Positions 11,000 to 21,448 of a stretch of 64,000 nucleotides of DNA are shown here, one piece after another. Both the position numbers and the translations under genes were made by a program. Source of the DNA: Pegoplata infirma (taxonomy: Eukaryota > Arthropoda > Insecta > Diptera > Anthomyiidae); contig OY992536.1 of NCBI GenBank assembly GCA_963921195.1, forward strand, positions 288,071,530-288,135,529. Direction: 5' to 3'. Position 1 is the first letter of the stretch; the number at the start of each line of letters is the position of its first letter. The notes below the pieces were generated by a model. The model was given only the letters and a program-made list of their open reading frames with translations, ran no database searches and was not told the origin of the DNA.

Positions 11000-11440
11000 T
11001 CCTGGACGTGGCGACCAGGATAAGTGAGAACAGAAGGAGGGATAGGAAAGTCAGTATCTGCAGTGACAGCCAAGCTGCGCTCAGTGCACTTAAATCACCA
11101 ATCACCTTAGTCTTTTGTGGGTTCATAGGGGAATACGGGGAGTCGAGATTGCCGATTCATTGGCAAATATTGGCTCCTACACAATTCCTCACAATCCGTA
11201 AAATCAGATTGGTATAGGCTTGACATGGATGATGAATAGAAAGATGGTCAAGTGAAATGATGGTCAAATGAGCTGGCAAGAAAGTGATTTGACCAGGCAA
11301 GAAAGTGACTAACTATCTACTCAGTCTCAGTAGAATAGACAGTCGCAGAATTTGTGGCTTTATAACGGGACACAATGCATGTGCTCATCATGTGACGAGA
11401 TTAGCTGTCTTATCAGACCTTTGTGAATTTGGTAATAGTT
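11000..11440 (+). pseudogene. N3 non-LTR retrotransposon, RNase H fragment
   Basis: VSICSDSQAALSALKSP (from about 11046) is the SDSQAA block of RNase H. Farther on, DKVTNYLLSLSRIDSRRICG and FITGHNACAHHVTRLAVLSD resemble the post-RNase H domain. The sequence is collinear with 61475-61912. Frameshifts and an ATGATGGTCAAGTGA duplication near 11230-11290 break it. It is interrupted at about 11440 by an LTR primer-site segment. Confidence 0.8.
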
Positions 11441-11445
11441 TTTGT

Positions 11446-11590
11446 GCCCGGCTTGGGCGCCATTTTCTTGCAAATTCTATTATTTTATTGTATAGATTTT
11501 CGATGTTTTTAAAACCGAATTAAAGGCAAAACCAATCGGTTTTGGAATTTATGAAAACCGAAATCGAGAATTTGAAATTAGTTGATTATT
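11446..11590 (-). mobile_element. LTR-end fragment with Lys-type primer-binding site
   Basis: GCCCGGCTTGGGCGCCA at 11446-11462 is the complement of a Lys-type primer site, followed by ATTTTCTTGCAAATTC, the same flank as at 13235-13265. It interrupts the N3 copy, whose probable tail (CAGATGAACCTAACCTAAC) follows at about 11627-11645. Confidence 0.5.
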
Positions 11591-13110
11591 AAGTAACCCT
11601 ACAAAGTACCTTGACTGGGTCTCAGGACAGCCAGATGAACCTAACCTAACTTCCTATTCAAACTTTGTTCATAAATAAAAACTTTCCAAACTTATTCAAT
11701 CCCCCCCACGTACATTTTACCCTACACTATAACCAACTCAAACCACGTACTACTCAACGAAATACATTCAAACTGCATTTTCAAGTTTTTTTTTTATTAT
11801 ATTAACGGTTAACAGTTTCCTAATGTTTTAGTGTCAACACGCAAATGTCAAATTGACAGTTGTAAAAATTGATACATCCGTTCACACTTGACAACAACAA
11901 TAGTAGTAATAATAACAATAATATGAAACTGCCACTAACAACCAGTAGTCATGACTTAAATTTTTTTTCCATGCTGGCTGCTCTTTCTACTCTCAGCTCT
12001 AATAAAATCATGAAGATTAGAGTTTATGACCCTATTGTGTGTGTTTGTTTTCGGAAGTTGTAAAAAAAAAAAAATCTGTAAAATTGATACTAAAAACAAA
12101 TAAAGCTTTTCATTTGCGTTTTTCTGTGTGTGGCACACACCAACACCCACTCCATTTCATCAGCATCAATTTTCCGCTAAATCCAAGCCAAACATCATCC
12201 ACGAGAAAATCATTACTTGTTGTCAGTTCAGTTGGATTGTTAATAAATGAATAAGTGTACAATGAATGTGCGAGAGCTGGAGGAGAGAATGAGGAGCAGC
12301 GTGTGTAAGTGGTAGTAGCAAGGATAACATGGTGTTATATTTATGACTTTAAGAATCTGTTTACTTGCATTCACATTTTTGCCCATTATTTTTACGATTA
12401 TGTTGATGATGATGACACTGTTTGATGAGTGCTCTCTTCTGATGGTTTTTGATGAGTTGATGTAATACAATGGTTGGGGATTTTTTTTTACGATTTTGAA
12501 ATCTAGTGGGTTTTTATTTTTATAATAATATTGTTGTTGAATTTAATTTTTATGTTTTTGTGATGGAGTACTAATAATAATTTCTTTTATATACTCACAG
12601 GATAATTGAAATAACTTTTTTTTACGAGCAAAGATATTTTCATAAAAATGAAATTGTTATGAATGGATTTAAATGATTTTTTTAGATTTGTTTGATAATT
12701 TTATTGTGGGAAATTGAAATGAAGAGATTTTGTTTATGAGAGAAATGGAAAAAGGTAAGGGATTTTTTATTGAAAATTTATTGAATAAATAATAAATCCC
12801 ATTTTTTTGATGTCGGTCATCCTTAGGTAGAATTCACTAACATGTCTTATTCCCAACTGAGATTTTATAATATTTCCTCACATCATAATAAGCAGTTGTG
12901 AGAATAGTTGATTTTAGATAAAATTAAGAAATAATTAGCAATGCAACCGATGTAATCAGCCAATAAGGTTTCCTTAATTTTGAAGCTTTTATGTTATGAT
13001 TATAAACTTTTTATAAATATTAGGATTTCGTTCGGCATTGTTATTTTGTAGCTGTCGTATACTTGGCTATACTCTCCCATATTAGGTTGTTTTGGTATTT
13101 CCTTTCACTT
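11591..13110. other. Mostly unique-looking AT-rich DNA with simple repeats
   Basis: After the N3-like tail, no transposon or gene is recognised. Features seen: a C-run at 11701-11708, an AAT/AAC-rich microsatellite at about 11893-11925 and a GTGTGTGTTTG stretch at 12037-12050. Complexity at 12120-12330 is higher than its surroundings. This could be host intergenic or intronic DNA. Confidence 0.45.
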
Positions 13111-13116
13111 AAAATC

Positions 13117-13400
13117 GGGCCCCTGTTTGGACGTCATTTTCTTAAAACCTCCATTATTTAATTGAATTGAACTTTAATGACGTTAATGCTTAGGATTTTC
13201 TTTAGTATCAAACTCATATTTGTATCGGTATCTAGCCCCTGGTTGGGCGCCATTTTCTTGAAAATCGAATTTTTTGATTTCACTGAATTTCTATGTTCTT
13301 AAAGTCTTATTAAAACTGAAACTAAGCGAGTTTGTTTGGCATTAACTCCGGAGTTGGTTATTTCGGAATCGGTTGCCTGCTTGAACGCCATATTCTTGAA
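13117..13400 (-). repeat. Three degenerate primer-site/LTR-end units in tandem
   Basis: Lys-type primer-site complements occur at 13117-13135 (GGGCCCCTGTTTGGACGTCA), 13235-13252 (GCCCCTGGTTGGGCGCCA) and 13375-13390 (GCCTGCTTGAACGCCA). They are 117 and 138 bases apart, each followed by AT-TTCTTGAAAA-like sequence. The middle copy is the best preserved. The spacing is too short for whole LTR elements, so these are either a tandemly repeated LTR-end module or nested deletions. Confidence 0.5.
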
Positions 13401-13479
13401 AATTATCCCATCCGAAACCACTGAAACTAACCTTACATAACATATCCAGTTGAGACAACCCTAAATATTCCAACCGATT

Positions 13480-13795
13480 TTTTGATGTTGTCTCTACCGG
13501 CTTAAGGCCCAACAAATCCCCTGGACCTGATGGTATAATCCCGGCTGAGATACAGCAAGTATCGGACTATATAGACCTTGGCTGAATAATCTGTACACAG
13601 TATGCATTATATTAGAGTCGTCTTTATCCCGAAGGCTGGGAAAAATGCCCACACGGCTCCGAAGGATTTCAGACCAATTAGTCCGTCTCTTTTTGTTAAA
13701 GACAATGGAACGAATGTAAGACTCATATTTGCGTAGAGTTATTGACCCGAGGTTACTTTCGACAAGGCAACAAGCATACAGCAAGGGTACACTAA
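13480..13795 (+). pseudogene. N1 non-LTR retrotransposon, N-terminal reverse transcriptase
   Basis: LRPNKSPGPDGIIPAEIQQ, then IRVVFIPKAGKNAHTAPKDF, RPISPSLFLL and STRQQAYSKG (across frameshifts) are RT domains 1-2. These are the 'NKSPGPDGI' loop, 'VFIPKxGK' and 'DFRPISLxxFLLKxxER'. The sequence stops after SKG at about 13795. The next codons of the same protein (VDTALYELVGTIERSLSVKK) start at about 16031, so the 2.2 kb in between looks inserted. Confidence 0.82.
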
Positions 13796-13874
13796 GAAAA
13801 AAAACGTGGGTTTTCAATACTAAAAATTTAACTAACGAACTAATATTTTAGTCCAAAAGGACCTAGTGCAGGTA

Positions 13875-13917
13875 TATATATGTTCCCGAAGCTCCTATAA
13901 GGAGCATAGGGCCCCAA
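13875..13917 (-). mobile_element. 43-base, extremely 5'-truncated LINE insertion with a 14-bp target duplication
   Basis: The perfect direct repeats ACCTAGTGCAGGTA at 13861-13874 and 13918-13931 flank 43 bases. Their complement reads GGGGCCCTATGCTCC, TTATAGGAGC, TTCGGGAACATATATA. That resembles the last codons of a non-LTR protein (ALCS-like) plus a TA-rich tail. The related CCCTATGCTCCACTGGGAG occurs at 56148-56232. The structure is exactly what abortive target-primed reverse transcription leaves. Confidence 0.75.
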
Positions 13918-14079
13918 ACCTAGTGCAGGTAGTGGTAAACAATACTAAAATATTTTAATAATATTATTTAAAACAAGTAAAAATGACTAATTTTAATACT
14001 TTGAAAATACTTAAAAACCACTGTACTACTGGTAATTAAGTTGTAACTTATTAGTAGATTTGGGTACTAAATGGTTAGG

Positions 14080-15975
14080 ATAGGCTGTAAGTGGCTGCTG
14101 ACGTTTTACGTCAACACACGTAAACTCTGAGGTCCATTGTGATACCACGGGACCGTAATAGGTTTCCCTACTAGTCCCTGTCGTTAAACCAGTTTGAGCT
14201 TCTTATCAAACTCCTTAGATGTTGAATTTTGTAATCCGACAAATCAGAAAGATCGTACAGCTCCCTAGATCCCAGTGAAGCAAGTCTCTGACCAGAAAGT
14301 GCCGGGCAATGGCAAATAAAGTGTTTGATAGTTTCCAACTCCTCTTCATCCATGCAACTTCGGCAAAAGTCATTCGACAGAACATTTAACCGCTCTGCGT
14401 GCTTCCCTATAAGACAGTGTCCGGTAATTATAGAAACCACCGTCGAAATCTCTCCTCTTGGAAGCGATATCAGCTCACTTGTGCGCCCGTGATTAAGAGA
14501 AAGCCAAATCAGTCATGTTGTCTTACACGTCCATCCATTTGCCCATCTTTGATTAATCTCCGTCGGAGAACAAAGCCATAGGTTTTGCTTGCAAGTATCT
14601 AGAGGCATACCAACACATTCCAATTCTGTTGGAACCTGTAAGGTACTTCCTAGTCTTGCAAGCTCATCGGCTTTGCAATTCCCTGGAATGTCTCTGTGCC
14701 CTGGGACCCATATGAATCGTATGTAAAACTGCTTGGCCATCTCATTCAGAGACGTGCGGCAGTTAAGGGCAGATCTTGTTTTCAGAAACATTGAATCCAG
14801 GGACTTGACCGCGGCTTAACTGTCAGTATAGATGTTGACTGCGGTTGTAGACAAGACATTGCAGCTCAACCAGCCACTTCCTTTATTGCCATCATCTCTG
14901 CCTGGTAAACACTGCAATGATCTGGCAATCTTAGAGCCAGGCTCAATCCAAGCTCTTCCGAATAGACTCCAAAGCCCACTTGTTCGAGCAGCCTCGATCC
15001 ATCTGTGTAAAAATTTATGGTGGCTCCTCTACTTGAAATGTCCCCCATCCAAGACTCCCTGGATGGTATCATAGTGGTAAAGTGGCGCTCAAAGAGGCTC
15101 AAAGAGGGAGCACAGTCCACATTTTGTGGTATTGTTATCTTCTTCAAGATCGCTCTATGGCCACAATCGCTGCTCCTCCATTGCAGCGTGCTATTAAGTC
15201 GAATTGCCGACGCAGATGCATACTGCCTATCTAATATGTCCAATAGTATCAGGTGAAGGAGGATTTCTAATGCAGCCGTAGGTGTAGTACCAAGAGCACC
15301 AGTGATGCACATCGACGCCATTCTCTGTACCTTCGTGATAAAGACACAGTTCGCTTTTGTTTCTAAAGTAGGCCACCAGACAATGATTCCATACAGCAAA
15401 ATTGGACGCACCACTGCTGTATAGATCCAATGAGCGACTTGAGGGCTAAAACCCCATCGCCTTCCAATGGCCCTTTTGCAGGAATATAAAACAATCGTTG
15501 CTTTTCTCACCCGTTCTTCAATATTACGCCTGAAATTCAACCTCTAGAAATATTCCAAGATACTTGGCTCCATCTGAGAAGGTGATTTCAGTGCCGTCCA
15601 GAGAAATATGATCAAAAGTAGGAATCTTACTTTTCCTTGCAAACAAAACAAGCTCTGTTTTACTTGGATTAACTCCTAGACCACAGTCTCTTGTCCATTT
15701 AGACAGATCTTTCAGAGAACCCTGAAGAATGTCGCTCAATGTTGGCAGATGCCTCCCCTTTACGGCTATCGCGACATAGTCAGCATTTGCGACAACATGA
15801 CAACTACGAACTTCTAGAGATAGCAGCATTGAATTCAGTGCCAGGTTCCAAAAAAGCGGCGAAAGAACATATCCCTGTGGTGTGCCCCTATTGACAAATC
15901 GAGATATGACGGACGCTCCCAATTCAGACGTTATACGTCTATTGGCAAGTAGGTTTTCCACCATGAAAACGATGG
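14080..15975 (-). pseudogene. N1 non-LTR retrotransposon, reverse transcriptase through 3' end (best preserved copy)
   Basis: On the minus strand: RT motifs VNRGTPQGYVLSPLFWNLAL (Gly to Tyr in the PQGG turn) and VVANADYVAIAVKG, where the catalytic YADD has become NADY. Then LSKWTRDCGLGVNPSKTELV, SDGAKYLGIF, and RRWGFSPQVAHWIYTAVVRP of the thumb. The frame continues through QNVDCAPSLSLFERHFTT into RNase H: FYTDGSR, QAEMMAIKEVAG, a TDS block with stop, and GHRDIPGNCKADELARLG. The C-terminal CRSCMDEEELETIKHFICHC follows. The tail ends near 14080. Several stops show it is dead. It is arranged head-to-head with the plus-strand N1 piece at 16026-16680. Confidence 0.92.
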
Positions 15976-16025
15976 GTACTAAATCACTAACTAAAACTTT
16001 TACTGTAGAATTATTTTGAGTACAC

Positions 16026-16680
16026 ACAGTTTTGAGTAGACACAGCTCTCTATGAGCTCGTCGGTACCATCGAGAGATCGCTTTCGGTAAAGAAGTACAC
16101 TATGGTGGCATTTCTTGATATAGAAGGAACTTTTAATAACGTCATCCCATACTCTATAATTGTCTGGTCTGGGAGTAAAGCGTGGGATCGTTTTAATGGT
16201 GGAAAACCTACTTGCCAATAGAAGTGTAACGTCTGAATTGGAAGCGACTGTCATATATCGATTTGTCAATAGGGGCAAATGGTCTTTTGCCGCTTCTTTG
16301 GAACCTGGCACGGAATTCAATGCTGCTATCTCTAGAAGCACGGGGTTGTCGTGTTGTCTCATATGCTGATGATGTCGCGAAAGCGGTAAATAGAAAGCAA
16401 CATTGAGGGTCATCATTCAAGGTTCTCTGAAGGATCTGTCTAAATGGGCAAGAGGCTATGGTCTAGGAGTTAATCCAGGTAAAACTAAGCTTGTTTTGTT
16501 TACAAGGAAAAATAAGATTCCTGCCTTTGATCCTATTTCTCTGGTCGGCACTGAAATCAACTTCTCAGATGGAGCCAAGTATCTTAGAGTATTTTTAGAT
16601 AGGAAATTGAATTTTAGGCGTAGTATTGAGGAACAGATGAGAAAAGCAACGATTGCTTTATATTTTTCTAATCAAAAAGT
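16026..16680 (+). pseudogene. N1 non-LTR retrotransposon, reverse transcriptase palm
   Basis: It reads VDTALYELVGTIERSLSVKK, YTMVAFLDIEGTFNNVIP (first catalytic Asp in FLDIEG), ENLLANRSVTSELEATVI, VNRGKWS, and an intact YADD at 16362-16373. Next come GYGLGVNPGKTKLVLFTR, SDGAKYLRVF and RRSIEEQMRKATIALYF. It continues the protein cut off at 13795. The left 500 bases are an inverted homologue of 15510-15975, so the pair could form a hairpin. Frameshifts occur around the PQGG motif. It ends at about 16680 in unrelated AT-rich DNA. Confidence 0.88.
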
Positions 16681-17266
16681 GTTTTCATATTAAATATTTT
16701 TTCTTAAAGAGGATCCATTTAAAAACATCCTTTACTTACGCCTAATAGTTTAATCAGCCCTATATCATTTTCAAAATAATTTCAAACACCTTCAAATTCC
16801 ATCACAAAAATGTTTATAATTGCTTAATTTTCTTGAAAAAAGTTACCACGCCTTGCTTAATAAATTTTAAGAATTTGTGTAGATTTTTATTACTATTAAA
16901 CTTGTCCTTCATCACAAAAAATTAAATCTAAAATACATTTTTCATTACAATTCGTTCGCATATTTTCTTGATTTATAAAAAACAACAATCACGAAATACC
17001 AGCACAAAAGTATGCAATAATAATAATAATACAAAAGCAAAACAAAATATTTACCCATCGTGTTAACAAATATTTATACAACAACAACAACAAAAAATTT
17101 AAAAGAAATTGGCATAAATAAGAGAAAAATTCCAATTAAACTAATAACATACCAAAGAAAAATAACTTACAAAATATTATACGATAAAAATCTCTAAACT
17201 GAAAAAACAAAATGGGATAAGCAAGAAATCTGTGAGTATAAATGGTAGAGATGATAGAGATGAATT
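16681..17266. other. AT-rich DNA with simple repeats, no gene
   Basis: An AAT microsatellite lies at about 17016-17032 and CAACAACAACAACAA at about 17081-17095. Nothing else is recognised. Confidence 0.45.
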
Positions 17267-17570
17267 TCAAAATACTCTACCAAAAAGACATGGCAAAAAT
17301 ATAATTTTTCGGTTTTTATCGAACTGCAGAAGATAGATTCTGAGTCTTGGTAGACCGTCGGTTAAAAGACGGTTTCTTCTGGAACGACAACCTTTTCTTT
17401 TACCTTTAATGAAGTGACAAGTCCTACCTTTCGATACTGTCTTACCATTTGTTTTATTAATTTGAGTCCACACTCAATGTTTGCTAATAATTTGTAGAAC
17501 AGTTTTTGACGCTTTGCGAATTCGAATCGCGCCCTTGCTTGGGCGCCACATTTACATGAAGTTTCAATTG
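17267..17570 (-). mobile_element. LTR retrotransposon leader/gag-like fragment with Lys-type primer-binding site
   Basis: The minus strand has a primer site, TGGCGCCCAAGCAAGGGCGC (17529-17548), then a leader and a 68-codon basic frame (17473 to 17267: INKTNGKTVSKGRTCHF, GKRKGCRSRRNR). The same leader sequence recurs at 9100-9250 next to another primer site. By position the frame could be the start of gag, but no domain is visible. The rest of the element is missing; LTR sequence would lie to the right. Confidence 0.5.
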
Positions 17571-17689
17571 AAATAAGAAAAAGATAATTAAAATTCGGAA
17601 AAGATTATTGTTTATTTGCAACTATCAATTAAAATTTGAAAAGATCAGTTGAAATCCCCGAATTTTAATTGATCCCAGCATCAAGAAAG

Positions 17690-17940
17690 TTTTTCTACAG
17701 AAAAATTCGGCGAATTTCTCCATAGGAAAAAACGTCTCAGAATCTAACTATTTTTCGATAAAAAAATATTACAGAAACTGAAAATTTTTCTGTGAATTGT
17801 CTTGGAATGTGAGAACTTTTTAAAAGAAAATGTCTCAGAATCAGCAAACTTTTCTGAAAGCAAATCTATCAGAATTTAAGAATTTTCCTATAGGGCGAAA
17901 GTCTTCGAATTTGAGAATGTTTTTGTAGGAAAAATTGCAT
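17690..17940. repeat. GTCTCAGAATC-type satellite, short array
   Basis: Degenerate units of roughly 40-45 bases combine GTCTCAGAATC or TATCAGAATTT with AACTTTTC and a TATAGG-A-AAA spacer. The same satellite fills hAT-like elements at 36499-38363 and 49184-49845. No flanking termini are seen here. Confidence 0.6.
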
Positions 17941-17990
17941 TTCCTAATTCCGTCTGTAACGCACAGAAATATCAGTCTAATACCAAATTA
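17938..17990 (+). mobile_element. mini-me B fragment, 5' block
   Basis: TTTCCTAATTCCGTCTGTAA, then CGCACAGAAATATCAGTCTA, matches the block CTTTGTCATTCCGTGTGTAA and CGCATTGAAATATCGGTCTA of mini-me B (41937-41980). Nothing further of the element is present. Confidence 0.6.
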
Positions 17991-18005
17991 ATCCAAATAA
18001 AACAG

Positions 18006-19400
18006 GGCTTGTCCTATTTCTCTGGATGACACTGAATTCGCAATATCAGATGGAACCAAGTGTATTAGAGTATTTCTAGATAGGAAGTTGAATTTCAGGC
18101 ATAATATTGAGTAACGGGTGAGAAGAGCAACGATTGTTTTATATTCCAGTAAAAGGGCCATTGAAAAACGATGGGGTTTAGGCCTTTAAGCCGTTTGTTG
18201 GATTAATACAGCAATGGTGCGTCGAATTCTGCTGTATGAAATCACTGTCTGGTGGCCTGCTTTAGATACAAAAAGTGAACTTGAACTACACCAACGGCTG
18301 CATTATAAATCCTTCTTCACCAGTGATATCATTGGACATATTGGGTAGGCAGTATGCACCTACGTTGGCCATTCAACTTAATAGTACACGGCAATGAAGG
18401 AGCAGCGATTGTGACCATAGCGCGATCATGAAGAAGATAACAATACCACAAAATGTGGACTGTGCTCCTGCTATGAGCCTTTTTGAGCGCCACTTTACCA
18501 CCAGGGAGTCTTGGATGAGGGAAATTCAGGGTAGTGAACTCCATAAATTTTTACACGGATGGATGGAGGCTGCACGAACAAGTGGGCTTTGGAGTTTATT
18601 CGGAAAAGCTTGGATTGAGCCTGGCTCGAATATTGCCTGATAATTGCAGTGTTTATTAGGCAGAGATGCTGGCAATAAAGGAAGTAGCTGCCTGGTTGAG
18701 TTGCAATGTTTTCTCTACAACTGCAGTCAACATCTATTCTGACAGTCAAGCCGCGGTCAGTGTTTCTAAAAACGAGATCTGTCCTTAACTGCCGCATATC
18801 TTTAAATGAGATGTTTAAGCAGTTTGACATACGACTCATATGGGTCCCACTGAAAAACTACTGGGAACTACCTTACAAGTTCTCACAGAATTGGAATGTG
18901 TTGGTATGCCCTAGAAACTTGCAAGCAAAATTAACGGCTTTGTTCCGCGACAGAGACTTATCAGAGATGGACACATTGATGGACGTGTGAGACTTCACGA
19001 TACATTTGGCCTTCTCTTAAGAAGCACACAAGTGAGCTGATATTGCTTCGAAGAGGAGAGATCTCGACGGTAGTTGCTGTAATTACCGGACTCTGTCTAA
19101 TAGGAAAGCTCGCAGAGCGGTTAAATGTGCCGTCAAAAGACTTCAGCCGGAGTCGCATGGATGAGAACACTTTATCTGACATTTTCCGGTACTTTCTGGT
19201 CAGAACTTGCTTCACTGGGATCTAGGGAGCTACACGATTTTTCTAATTTGATTCTTAAGGAGCTCAAATGGGTGCCTGATGTTAAGGGACTAGTAGGGGA
19301 ACCCCATTACCGTCCCGTGGTAACACAACGGACCTCGGAGTCAATGAGTACTGAGGTAAAACGTCAGCAGCCTCTTACAAAATTCTATGAATGTCCGTCC
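18006..19400 (+). pseudogene. N1 non-LTR retrotransposon, RT C-terminus through 3' end
   Basis: It starts at CCTATTTCTCTGGATGACAC, overlapping in content the end of the 16026-16680 piece, so it is a separate copy. It continues through the thumb region (KRWGLGL, VRRILLYEITVWWPAL-like), QNVDCAPAMSLFERHFTTRE, then RNase H (EQVGFGVYS-like, VNIYSDSQAAV) and MFKQFDIRLIWVP. The GHRDIPGN segment is deleted. RGEISTVVAVITGLCLIGKL and AERLNVPSKDFSRSRMDE follow, with the Cys/His domain damaged. It ends near 19400 with GTAAAACGTCAGCAGCC. Confidence 0.87.
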
Positions 19401-19686
19401 GTCCACAAGGGCTATACTCCTGATGGTTAAGTACTCAAATGGGCAAAATCTATCTATAATAAGCCCAAAAAATACAATTGTTTTAAATGTTTCTTTTTAA
19501 TATTTATTCAAAAATAAACATTGTGAGCCATTAGAAGTTTAAAGAACTACACTTGGGTTAAGAATATTAGAACGTGTATTTTTTCCGTCCGCTTCCTTTT
19601 GTGAGATAAAATGGCAGCATTTAAGCGCAAAACTCATTATAAATGAGTTGTTAACTTAACGAAGGGGACATTGTCCTCTGACATAA

Positions 19687-19950
19687 CACCCGTTCTAGAT
19701 TAGCAATCATCACTTCCATCATACGTCACAATCGATAGTAATGGCTGTGATTGCTAATCCGGACAGTGGTATACAATGATGGTATACAATTGATGGTAGA
19801 GCGCCTGTTCTACTATAGATTGCTAGCAATCCAGTGTCTATATGAAATTGCTAACCATTGCTTACTATCGAGTTTGGCGTTTGTAAACGTCAAATGTAAC
19901 ACTGAACACCCTCTATGGTTGCTTTGTTGGTTGCTAATCTAGAACGGGTG
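19687..19950. mobile_element. 264-bp MITE with 20-bp perfect TIR and TAA target duplication
   Basis: The ends are CACCCGTTCTAGATTAGCAA and its exact complement TTGCTAATCTAGAACGGGTG, each flanked by TAA (19684-19686, 19951-19953). A 3-bp TWA duplication is the hallmark of PIF/Harbinger. No coding capacity; the interior repeats ATTGCTAAT/ATTGCTAACC motifs. Confidence 0.85.
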
Positions 19951-20164
19951 TAACAGAATTTAACACTATCACTTGCTTTAAACTATTCTCGTTAGATCAT
20001 AATTAGGTTTGGTATAGAGTTGTGTCGTTCACGTTCAATTGAACTATTCACTTAACTGAGTGGTTTATCTAGTTCGTTCATTTCAGCTGCTTATGGTCTT
20101 TTCGTTCATTCAGCTCAATTGATCACTGCTTCATTTTGATCTAGCAGTTCGGTCGTTCAATTTT

Positions 20165-20936
20165 TATATCCTATACCACACTGTGGTGCAGGGTATAATG
20201 AGTTTGTGCTGATGTTTGTAACTACCCGAAATATTGGTCCTAGACCCACCTTTATGTATACCGATCGACACAGAATCACTTTTTGAGTCGATTTAGCGAT
20301 GTCCGTTCGTCCATCCGTCCGTATGTCCGTCCGTCCGTCCGTCCGCCCGTCTGATTGAAACTTAAGCCTCTCTTGGCCCAAGGACAAATTCTATTGAAAT
20401 TGGAAATAATCGGTTCATATTTAGACCAAGCCCCCATACAAAGGTCCTATTTAGTTTTGGCTCAAACGACTCTAATAACCGTATTATAATAGGTATCTTT
20501 TCGAAGGCAGGTAAACGTGTTTTGTCTTCAAAAATGATCATTCCGAATTTTGAAAGAATCGGACCATTTCCTCTTGTATCCCCAATACAAACCACCTTCC
20601 CGATTTTCACATAAGTCTCTCACATTTCATGAAAATAGAAAATATTTAATTAAAATTTTGTTTGTGTATGTTAAACGCGTACTTTAATAACCTTATCAAA
20701 TCCGATTACTATCGGACCAGTTTTGGACTTAGACCCCATGTGAAAATTTCGCCCGATATTCAGTTAAAGCGGTTTATATACAACAAATAGAAGCCTATTT
20801 CACTCAAATTTAATTTGTGAGTGTTTTATACACTTATTAAAGATTTGACAAAATATAGATCTATTCGGTCCATGGGACTCCTTTTTTCGGGAAACTCTGG
20901 TGTTGGGTATTATATGGTCGGTCTTGACCGACTATA
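20165..20936 (+). mobile_element. mini-me A element
   Basis: It runs from the imperfect palindrome TATACCACACTGTGGTGCAGG through ATATTGGTCCTAGACCCACC, GATTTAGCGATGTCCG, a GTCC microsatellite (about 20298-20345), TCTCTTGGCCCAAGGACAAA and CCTATTTCACTCAAATTT. It ends with the hairpin TCGGTCTTGACCGA. The final CTTACTTG is displaced by the adjacent MITE. Non-coding. Confidence 0.85.
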
Positions 20937-21183
20937 CACACAGAAAACAAATTTGCAAATTTCCAACTGAAATTCAATTGTTGCAACAAAAATTCGGTTG
21001 ATGCATTTGTATTATAGTTATAATAACTGAATATCGGTAGCTACAACTGAATTATGTTGATACAACTGTATTTTAATTAAAACAACTACATAATTCGTTT
21101 GCTATAGCGAAATACAGAAGCAGCAACCGAACTTTGAGTTGATACAACTGAAAAATTCAGTTGGAAATTTATTTTTCTCTGTG
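20937..21183. mobile_element. CACACAGAAAAC-type MITE inserted at TA in the mini-me A end
   Basis: It starts CACACAGAAAACAAATTTGC and ends AAATTTATTTTTCTCTGTG, with CCAACTGAA-TTCAGTTGG just inside both ends. The target is recognisable: an intact mini-me A reads GACTATAATTTTC here, and this copy reads GACTATA, element, TAATTTA, a TA duplication. Related copies are at 28705-28960 and 47100-47284. Confidence 0.8.
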
Positions 21184-21448
21184 TAATTTAATGTTTTAAT
21201 GTTTTTATTCAATATTTATATATTTTTAAATGAAAGCCAAAATGATTCGTTCACAAACTGTTGAACGAAAACAAAAATTGACCGATTTGAACTAGATAAA
21301 CGACCAACAGTCATGATCAAAATGATTCGTTCACGAACTGTTGAACGAAAACATAAAAAGATCGATTTAACTAGATGAACGAACTAGGTATTTTATCTAA
21401 AATGAACGAAAATGAGCGTTCACTCAATTGAACGATTAAGCACAACTA

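Larger units (their letters stand above)
20015..21448. mobile_element. Foldback element with TAG-GTTGTG ends, host to a mini-me A and a MITE
   Basis: The left side TAGAGTTGTGTCGTTCACG then TTCAATTGAAC pairs with the right side GTTCACTCAATTGAACG then ATTAAGCACAACTA. GTTCAACAG/CGTTCACGAAC and CTAGTTCGTTCATTT blocks recur inverted farther in. TA flanks both ends (20013-20014, 21449-21450), which fits Tc1/mariner-type MITEs but is weak evidence in AT-rich DNA. The inside is 20165-20936 (mini-me A) and 20937-21183 (MITE). Confidence 0.6.

Noticed and set aside
15017..15256. 79-codon plus-strand frame
   Set aside because: Shadow of the minus-strand N1 coding region.
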